A DNA stretch of 64,000 nt from positions 1,984,001-2,048,000 of the forward strand of contig NC_089450.1 in assembly GCF_026210795.1 (NCBI RefSeq), in the 5' to 3' direction. This DNA is from Rhizophagus irregularis. Taxonomy: Eukaryota; Glomeromycota; Glomeromycetes; Glomerales; Glomeraceae. The translations under genes and the position numbers were made by a program. The notes beneath the pieces are model-generated. The model saw only the letters and a list, made by a program, of their open reading frames with translations. It was not told the origin of the DNA and made no database searches. This document shows, in pieces, positions 55,442 to 64,000 of the stretch; the first letter of the stretch is position 1; each line of letters opens with the position of its first letter.

Positions 55442-58400
55442 TAAATGAATAAATAAACAAGTACAAGCTATTCAAGTGAGTCTTTTAGCTATTTAGTATC
55501 AATCCCAAAAATAAAATTTTTCAGATATCATATAGTTTTTTATTTTGATGCGGAGTAGTACTTATACATACACGTGATTTGTACAATTTTTACGTGCAAT
55601 TAATCAAATAAAATTTTATTACATTTATATACTATTTTTGAAGTGAACGAAACTTTTGCCGAAGATGTTATCATGTTATACAGTAAAGCCTCATAAACCA
55701 ACTATAAATTTAGTAAAATAATTAACTTTTTATATCCACATGCATTCTTTAATAACCAGAAATCCTTTTTTCTTAAAATTTTATATTTGAAATTTTTTGC
55801 TTTAATCGCGTACATTATATATTGTGTAACTTAGAAAATAATTAGTTAATGGTACTTCAATTCATAAATTATTTATTCATTATCTGTTGAATCCAACTAT
55901 CAAAGGATAAATAGATGTAACACGAAGTTAAAACATGAAAATTAACAAAATGTTGAAGAATTAAAACAGAAATTTCAAAGAAAAAATTAATATTACTCTA
56001 CAGATCACGAAATTTTATATTATCGATCCTTTACTATTTTGATGATTTATGATATAATTAATTTAATATGGAAAAAGTTAAAATTAGATATAGAAAGTCT
56101 AAAAATAAATTCTTTATGTATGGCCAGTAAGCAGTTATTCGATATGAATTGCCTAGTAACTATTGAATAATTAATAATTAATATTAACTTAGGCTTTATT
56201 ACTTTGTAAACTTTCTTAAGATAAAATTAGTAAATTTAATCAAAATTTTCTTGAAAATAAAGTTAATAAATAGTAAAATAAATAAATATATAATCAATCT
56301 CAGACTTTCAACGTATTAAAAAATGCAAGAGTGATTATCAATGATTCTTAACGCTATTATAAATAATTTAATATTTCTATCTAGTTTCAGTGTTCGATTT
56401 ATCATTAATGCAATATTGTTAAAAATGTAACAACTACTAAATATCTCTTCGGAAAAAACTAGAACTGTGGCGTTTCGGAAGTTTAATGGACTTGAGAATC
56501 TAAAGGACTCAAACGTTTTTTGTTATGTTGTACGAATTATGTCATCGTCATTTATTTTCTCACGAAATTTACGCCATGAATTATATAATATTAAAGAGTA
56601 TGAGAACAATATATTTATATAAAGGTATATCTATTATATTGCAAACAATAAACTATCATCCTATTCTTCTTTTATAATTACTAAGAAAAGCAACTTATTC
56701 AAATCAAATTACGATTGGCACTCGTATCATTTGTAAATGAAAATCCTCATTAGTATGATTCATTATTTTTTGAAGATGGCCAATTGGCCATGATATAGCA
56801 AGATAAAGAGTTACTTTGAAAAAAGAATATCCATTAATAGATCTTTTGACGCCAACAGTAATCGTACTATATGTTTTGATTAGAGGATTTTAAATAAATA
56901 AAACAATTCGTGTAATGTAACGTAAACCTACATATTTCTTTGTTTCTCAAACGTTAAATTTGCAAGTGGCGTTTAAATCGCGTATATATATTGCTTAAGA
57001 AAGGATAATAAAAAAAAATTTAACGAATATATCAAAATATAGAGATTACATACGAAACACGTAAATCATATGAAATGATCAATTAAAAAGCAGTTTTCGT
57101 TGTTCTTTCCTAACCTTATTATCTTGCATTTTTCATTGAATCCCTTCCACAAATGAAGTTATTCATGTGTAAGCTATTTAATTTATTGTTTGGTAAAGAA
57201 TAATAAAAAAACTCCGACGGACTTCAAAACATTTATTTCCTTTGTTTTTTTTTCATATACAATACAATAAATTTAATTCAAATTCATCGTGTTGATATTA
57301 TTATATCTTGTATAAAAAAAAATCTTTTTTTTTTTGAAGTAATTACTATACATATAAAAAAAACCAATTTAATTTTCGGATAAAAACTGAAATAATTTTC
57401 CTTTTTACTTTTTTTATTTATATTCATTTTATAGTTTTTTATTTTCTTTTATTAAATTCCCTTTTTTGTTATTACCGAAAATTCCTTTAATAAAAGCTTT
57501 TTTGGTTGAGTTTACCCCCTATGGTCGAAAGTTTAAAAATTAAGGGATGCTAAGTCACGTTGCATCGTTACACAGCAAATCTTAATCAAAAATTAAAGAA
57601 GAATTTTATTAATAAATTAATATAATGGCATATTAAATAATTTATGAAAAGAAAAATTATCGTGCTTTTTTTAAATATTATTATTTTTTATTCTCGAAAA
57701 ACTTATCTTATTAAACCTCATTTGCCTTTATATAAAAGCGAAATATTTTTTTTTTTCTTTGAAGAAAATTGGATTTACCTTATACTTATCTCCTGCATGT
57801 ATTATTCTCAATTTGGCTAATAAAGGCAGGCATATCCCGACATTCTGTAATACATAGTTGGTAATTTATTAATTTTATTAATAATGTGACAGACCCAGCT
57901 ACAGACCCCGAAATATATATAAAAAGGTCAAAGGCAGATAAAAAAAAATTTACTTTTAGCTGTACGCAATTTTCAGGGCCGGAATTATGATAATTTCGGT
58001 CAGTATCTAAAAAAGTAATTGATTCTACCAGCATTATCTGCTGTAAAAGGAAAGATTTCATGATTTTTTTGGCTGGTTATACGCGAACTCAAGTGACCTT
58101 TTTATGTACATTTCTGGGTCTTGCTTATTCTTTTTTTCATTATATTGATTCATATTATTATTTTTTTTTCCATTATCTCTAAAATAAAATAGTTTTTGAT
58201 TCCTGTGTATTTTTAATTCTCTCAATTTTTCGCGGTAAAAAAGAAAAACGACTGATGTGCACGAATTTATCAATGTTGTGGCTCATGAAGTAGTCAGTAT
58301 ATGTATTGTTTGTAGAATAATCATACGTAATACTTTAATATTATGATCTTTTAAAATAAATGATGTAATAATTTGTTGCAGTTTGCACTTTGCCAATTGT

Positions 58401-59870
58401 TCTCTTTGATGGAATCGAAAAATTCCTATCTGACTGAGCTGTTCTTTGTTCAACTAATAATATTTTTGATTTCTCGCTGATTTTCCTAAATTTTTTTCCT
58501 ATTTCCACGTTGGTAGGTAATACTTGCTAAGTTGCTACTTACATCATCGTTGTATCTTTCTATTCTAGCTATTATATGTTTTATCGTTCTAGTGATCTGC
58601 TCATCCAGTAATCGTTCGAGTTCCCCATAGTTCTAATTATTTCTGATTTTGAACAGAATTGATTGATTGTTTGCGCCAAGATTCTTATATATTATACGTT
58701 TACTGATGTTGCAAAGAAAAGTGCTGTCCATAATAGTCAATAGTAGTTCAATTCGACACTATATTTGAGGATATCTTAGTGTTTTGTATCACTGATCATA
58801 GTATCCCCTATGTATACCCCTTTCCGGAAAAATATCCGGGTACTTTGCATAGGTTCACAGAAAAAGATGACATTTTGGGTGTGATGTTTTGACCCTGTAA
58901 ATAAATATTTATTATATTCTTATTGCTACATACTAAAAAAAGAGAAAGAAAATTCACATTCTACACTATAATTGCATATAACGTCCTTTTCCAAAAATAT
59001 CCCGATATTATAGGGGAGGGTGTTTTAAAGTCTCCCCACAATGTAATTAGTGTCTACCCTTGTAATTAAGGGGTACCATGGCCCGTGAAATATATGTAGG
59101 AGATCGTGATAGGTAAAAAAAATTTTTGTAAATTTCTTCGATTTCTGTTTCAAACTGAGGCCCAAATAAAAGTGATAGTCGACAAATTGGATCTATTTCT
59201 AGTAAATGAACAACCAAACTACATCCTTTGTGAATAGTGATTGAGTGAAGGTTAATTTCATTATTCTTAATGCAGATAGAAAAGATAGCAAAATTGAAAA
59301 TTTTTTTTTATTTTTAAATCACAAAGCGAACCAAAATACAGTAAAAAAATTACAAGAACTCTATATACTAAAGTCAGAAGTAATTATGAAACTAGTATTT
59401 AAAACACGACTAGGCCTATCGGAACCTAGGGTGTTACCACCTTGGTGTAAAATAAGGGAAAAGGAACGAGGGAAAGCTAAGCATTCCGACGGACCAACAA
59501 AATTTAAAATTTCAATTTTTCAAGATTGCGATTTCAATTGGATAATGTCGGTCACGTGAGGATGTAATTCACGTGACATATATGGTCCTTGCTCCGCAAT
59601 AAATGACCTTTTATTCTTCATGTATGGTAAATGATTTATTTGTTAAGCATAGTGAGGGAAGTAATGGACGCAAAGTAAGTTAAGTTTGGTTATAATAAAA
59701 ATTGCATGAAAGGAACCGATTAGTGTATATTAATATTTATATTGTATTAATATATTAAATTGCAAAATTTATCATAATGTCATAATATCACGTCAGTTTC
59801 TATTTTAAAATCGGCTGAATTATGGGCGTTAATGACAACTTCAACAAAAATCAGGTGATTCTAGTTTCTA
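55442..59870. other. AT-rich intergenic DNA without supported genes
   Basis: About 4.4 kb. Overlapping short minus-strand frames at 57786-58273 and a plus-strand frame at 59245-59559 were examined and not accepted. 58780-59080 is slightly GC-richer, with TCCGGAAAAATATCC and CCAAAAATATCCCG words that could be an old inverted repeat. Confidence 0.5.
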
Positions 59871-59874
59871 ATTA

Positions 59875-59984
59875 CCGAAATTAAGCACCCCGATAATAAG
59901 CACACTGGCCAGAATTATGAAAAATTTGGCCTACATTATGCGATTCCTGGCGAAATTACGGCCAAAAGGGGTGCTTAATTTCGG
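59875..59984. mobile_element. 110-bp MITE (AAGCACCCC family)
   Basis: CCGAAATTAAGCACCCC on the left is exactly inverted as GGGGTGCTTAATTTCGG on the right. GGCCAGAATTATG and GGCGAAATTACGGCC words lie within. TA precedes the left end. Same family as 55065-55198. Confidence 0.85.
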
Positions 59985-61260
59985 ATGTATACGATATTTT
60001 CTTATTTATTTATTAATTTTCATATGTTCTTTGATCAATTATAAAAGTAATTACAATAATTAAAAGAATTAAAAAGGAAAAAACAAGTTTAAAAATAAAA
60101 TCCATAGAATAAAAATAAAAATCTAAGGTTGTTAAAATTTGGATTAATTGAAGTTTAAACTTTAAAAACTGTTTTTTTTACAAATAAAAATTAAAAAAAC
60201 TCATATCAAATCATAGTTTAGAGCATTACTTTTAATGAATATTATCTCGATTAATATGATAAAATTATCATCATAAATATCATCATTAGATTGGTATCGT
60301 AGTTGTTGAAATTACAAGATATAACTGAAATGTGAATAATTTTTTGGAAATATAAAAAATTTCTAAAGAATAAATTAAATACTCCATCCATTTTGTTGGT
60401 CAAATGCAAGCCAAGGGTTCTTAATTTAATTAGTTAACATGCATAGCTAGGGTAGTAAATTCTGGCAGAGTTATAGTAGTGCCGGCCGAAGTAGAATCTT
60501 ATTCCGGGCGGCGCTATAAGTTTTTTTACTGATTACACAAAATGTCAAATCATTTGTACGACATTGTTATCAAGAGATAAGGTTTTGTGTGACAATCAGA
60601 TAAGATGGTTTGTTGTACAAAAGTCGAAAAATATAAACAAATGTTTTCAATCATTTTAAATTATTTATAAATCAAGTATTCATTTGGGCTTTGTTATCAT
60701 CGCGCATGATATTTATATATATTGCGATAATCGTATCATGTACAAAATTATGCGTGATCATCTTTTGACTTGATAAGATTATCAGCTTGTTTACGCCTGT
60801 TCTTTGATAGCATACCATATTTGAACAAGCATTATTTAGATAAAAAAAAGCTCCGAAATTTTAGGTAATTAATGCAATGTTTGACAGTGTTTGGGGAGAG
60901 GAAATTTTTTTAATTATGTAACACATTTGCACGATTTTTGTCTATGAAAAATGATTATAAATGATAAGTAGCTTTAAAGATAATCAGAATCATATTGTCC
61001 ATTCTTAATAGAATCAATTAATTAATTAAACAATGAAAGATTTGATAAGAATGATTATCTAAATAAAACATTTAAAATTGTCGAGCGTAACGGGATTGCA
61101 TTATCTGTAGTGTACAGTATATAAAAAAATATGTTTAAAATATCAAAGTATAAATAAAAAATTTTTCTTTGAAAGAATTTTTCTCTAGATATGTACCAAG
61201 ATGCATTAAAAAAAATAATTAAAAAAAAAATTTTTTTTTTTAGTAGACTTTTCCGGATTT
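59985..61260. other. AT-rich intergenic DNA
   Basis: No supported feature; one small GC-richer patch at 60480-60525 (GTGCCGGCCGAAG, CCGGGCGGCG) is unexplained. Confidence 0.5.
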
Positions 61261-61274
61261 TCATCCATTCATTA

Positions 61275-61366
61275 TGTGAATCTAAACAAATGAGATGTAA
61301 TATTATTCACACATTTAAATGAATCTAAACAAATGAGATGTAATATTATTCACACGTTTAAATTTT
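61275..61366. repeat. Two tandem copies of a 45-base unit
   Basis: TGAATCTAAACAAATGAGAT, continuing GTAATATTATTCACAC, occurs twice in direct succession. Not coding. Confidence 0.9.
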
Positions 61367-62545
61367 GAATCAAACGCGTTAAATTATTGTACGTAAGGGT
61401 GTTGAAATCTGTTGAAATAACTTCGTCATCATTGTATCACAATTTGAAAGTTGATGATTATTGGTTATTATATTTTATTTTTATATGAAAGAATGATTTA
61501 TTTTTAGGTAACTTCGCGGGATAGTTTTTATTTTTAAGGTTAAGTCAGAGAACAACATATCACATGACAAGTATGTGTCAATTACAAATTCTCGCCAAAA
61601 TTTTGATAATTCTGGTCAATGCTAATTGTCAAAATCAGGAATTGAGAATTTCCGAGGCAAATCGGCCAAATCACTTTTTATTATTAAATGTAATCTTTTT
61701 TTAATTTTTTCTCATTTTTGTCGGTTCTTTTACATTTAACTAGTGGAAACATAAATGATTTTATTTCTATTGGAATTGGGCCAATCATTTTATATGCAAA
61801 ATTTAAATTTTATGAGGTGCGTAGATAGCGTAGCAAACGCATACCCATATATAAAAGTCAAAAAGTGTCATTCAAACCCCTTAAGTAAATTTTTAAGTGT
61901 ACAAAAATGCGTAAATAACGCATGTGTCATGTTTAATTTCATTTTATAAACGTCACGTGATAAGAATGATCGGCAAACCTATTGGAGTATACAATTATAC
62001 ACTTTTTAGAATATTATTATTATTAAAAAAGGCTAGTGCTTGAGTCATAATTTTGGCTCTTAATGGTAATGCTTGATTTCGGAATCATGGTACGATAGAA
62101 AATTGACAATACAGCATGAACATACTGTATATATATACTGACAATTTTTGTTCACTAAAATTTAAATTAGTCCATCATCATATAAAGATCTTTCATGATT
62201 AGAAATTCAAATAATTATAAAGAATTTTCCAATAGTATACTGGTTTAAAATAATGAATTGGTTTAGAAATTTATATCTTAAGGCACTAAATTGATAAACT
62301 CGAATCAATATCAATTCTATAACAACTAGCCCATTAATTTTCTATAAGAATGTAATAAAAAAAAGTGTAAAATTCTGATTGGAAGCGAACCTCACTATCT
62401 CCATTTATGAATTACTTAACTAGTCAACTGTTTTAATCTTAAGAAGGTTTTGGATAATCGTCTAAGCGTTAAATCACGTGATTAAATATAATATGAGTGA
62501 ACTAATTTTTTTATAAATTAAGATTAATATAAACTTGAAAATCAT
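61367..62545. other. AT-rich intergenic DNA
   Basis: No supported gene. 61590-61665 repeats GCCAAAATT, AATTCTGG words, possibly a decayed MITE. Confidence 0.45.
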
Positions 62546-62547
62546 AA

Positions 62548-62700
62548 ATAAGCATACCTTAGCCTGCTCTACAAGTTTACTTAAGGAAAAAAGTAGATTT
62601 TGAATACTGTTTTTGACTTTACATATGAGCAAAAGATTTTTGCCGATCATATCCAAAAATGGATAGACAAAATGAAAAGTCAAATAAATCGAAAACGGAG
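62548..62700. repeat. Truncated copy of the 39098-39302 repeat
   Basis: CTACAAGTTTACTTAAGGAA, GTTTTTGACTTTACATATGA, GCCGATCATATCCAAAAATG and GTCAAATAAATCGAAAACGG match 39118-39245 in order. The right inverted terminus is missing here. The ORFs over it are by-products. Confidence 0.8.
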
Positions 62701-64000
62701 TCAGGAAATTATTTCCTTTTTGCTTAGAGCTAATAGTAAAATTTTTTTTGGATGCACTTTAACTATATATGAGACCTTTTCATTTTATTTACTGTTTTTG
62801 TTTTATTTAAAAAATGTAACGTCCCCGTATTTCCGTTTTGAAGTATATTGTAATTCCATACTTGATTTATTATTATTAAAATTTTTTTTAAATAGTAAAA
62901 AATTTTTTTTTATTTACTGTATATTTTTCTTTCACCAATAAAGATAAATTTGGCAAGATTCAGTTTTTTTCTTTGTCATTGTCATTAACGATTGTTTCAT
63001 TCAATATTTATAACAAGGTGTTTTATTTGATGATTGTACCTTGTAATGGGCAACAAAACAGTACTCATTCAAAGCCTTCAAAAAGAAGGATAAATGACAA
63101 TTAAGGAGTATATTATTACTTTTCCGTTTCAGTTTCATTTTTTAAATTTAACACAAATTCTTCATAACTGCCCACAAAAGAAATGCGTATATAAGGTGTG
63201 TATACTTACAAATGATTTTATGTTACACAATCATAATCACAAAGAAGTTCTTTATGAAAACTATAAGGACTTTAAAGCTATATTATGATACAAACAGAGG
63301 TTTATTTTATTAGGAAAATAATTTTAAGCAAGGTAAAATAAAAACTTTTTAAGTAAATTAATTAAAATTTTTATAGAAACTCAATTGGGTAAAAACACAG
63401 TCTCATATTTTTTACTAAAATGTGAGATATTATTTGAAAATTAATAACATAAAAATATCAATAATAATAATTAACAATAAATTTTATTTGTTTTTTTTAT
63501 GTATGTGAAAGTCAAAATTAAATAATAAGGTCCCGATTTAATTGCTGCAAATTTTAAATATATGCGAATCTTAATCTAGAACCAATATATAATGATAATA
63601 TTATATGACGAACCTAAGGCTAAATGTATTGTAAATCTATATTAATATGTTTTTTTGTTCATTATTTCCTAATTCGTAATATACTAGATTTTTTTAAATT
63701 TGCCAAAACTTTATAGAAAGAGACAATAAAAAAAAAATTTTTTTATATGTATATAACGATGAATAATTTGTTGATTCGTATTATGTCGTTGTAATGTTTT
63801 AATAAATTTTCTATATTATTTGCATATTATTAGTTACAAGGAATATGATTCTTTGGTTTGATTTAGACAGTTAGATTCATATAGATTCATTATGTTTATT
63901 ACTTATTCGGTCAAAAAGAAAAGGACAAATTGAAACAAATTTGGACGCGTTTTTTTGGTTAATTCTTTATTAATTTCATTATCAAATTATCAAAATTTGC
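62701..64000. other. AT-rich intergenic DNA
   Basis: A 64-codon frame at 63094-63288 has HNHNHKE and a few Cys residues that faintly recall FAR1-type DNA-binding regions of MULE transposases, but this is too weak to call. Otherwise nothing seen. Confidence 0.4.

Noticed and set aside
57786..58273. Two overlapping minus-strand ORFs (91 and 71 codons)
   Set aside because: Composition is borderline acceptable but no motif, no homologue recognised and no intron or promoter signal.
58600..58640. GTTCGAGTTCCCC resembling a tRNA T-arm
   Set aside because: No acceptor or anticodon stems could be fitted around it.
59245..59559. 104-codon plus-strand ORF
   Set aside because: Half is low-complexity Lys/Asn/Phe; no recognisable domain and no support from a second copy.

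Overview
The window looks like nuclear DNA of a glomeromycotan (arbuscular mycorrhizal) fungus, most likely Rhizophagus or a close relative. It is very AT-rich, genes are sparse, and introns are short with GT...ACTAAC...AG signals. The protein families I recognise are ones I associate from memory with Rhizophagus irregularis: a Crinkler-type P-loop protein, SAM-domain multicopy proteins, a coiled-coil multicopy family, an RRM-like multicopy family, an F-box fragment, and hAT, pogo and SWIM-MULE transposases. No database search was possible.

Layout. 0-0.85 kb: 3' part of a Qa-SNARE (syntaxin) gene, the only clear housekeeping gene. 3.3-4.2 kb: foldback element made of CGACA-type words. 6.3-8.3 kb: a three-exon Crinkler/RHS-type NTPase gene whose C-terminal nuclease-like region is broken. 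8.9-20.7 kb: a transposon graveyard with a TA-flanked MITE, low-complexity arrays, a minus-strand hAT relic carrying a 523-bp foldback, an 8-bp-TSD MITE, a complete degenerate pogo element with a nested MITE, another 8-bp-TSD MITE, a complete degenerate hAT element, and a long-armed MITE. 20.7-27.5 kb: a GC-richer cluster of broken multicopy gene families on both strands. 27.9-32.7 kb: a possible composite element with satellites and an array of mini-exon/mini-intron units. 33.4-35.0 kb: a pogo-like inverted-repeat element holding a second such array on the other strand. 35.5-37.7 kb: a SWIM-type MULE relic and a MITE. 38-64 kb: mostly AT-rich intergenic DNA with MITEs, foldbacks and local duplications, and two related small arginine-rich ORFs (40.8 and 51.2 kb).

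The most unusual feature is the pair of unrelated tandem arrays at 29.96-32.2 kb (+) and 33.95-34.8 kb (-). Each repeat unit is organised like a short exon plus a complete short intron: a 5' splice-site-like GTA/GTAAGT, a TACTAAC or TACTAAT branch-point-like motif at the tip of a perfect hairpin, a pyrimidine tract, and TAG or CAG. Both arrays lie between inverted termini of transposon type.

Most transposase and multicopy ORFs are inactivated. In the cases I could compare with the family pattern, many stops are explained by C-to-T or G-to-A transitions, as expected from methylcytosine deamination or a RIP-like process. Only the SNARE, the first 524 codons of the Crinkler gene and the two small Arg-rich ORFs look like possibly functional coding sequences.
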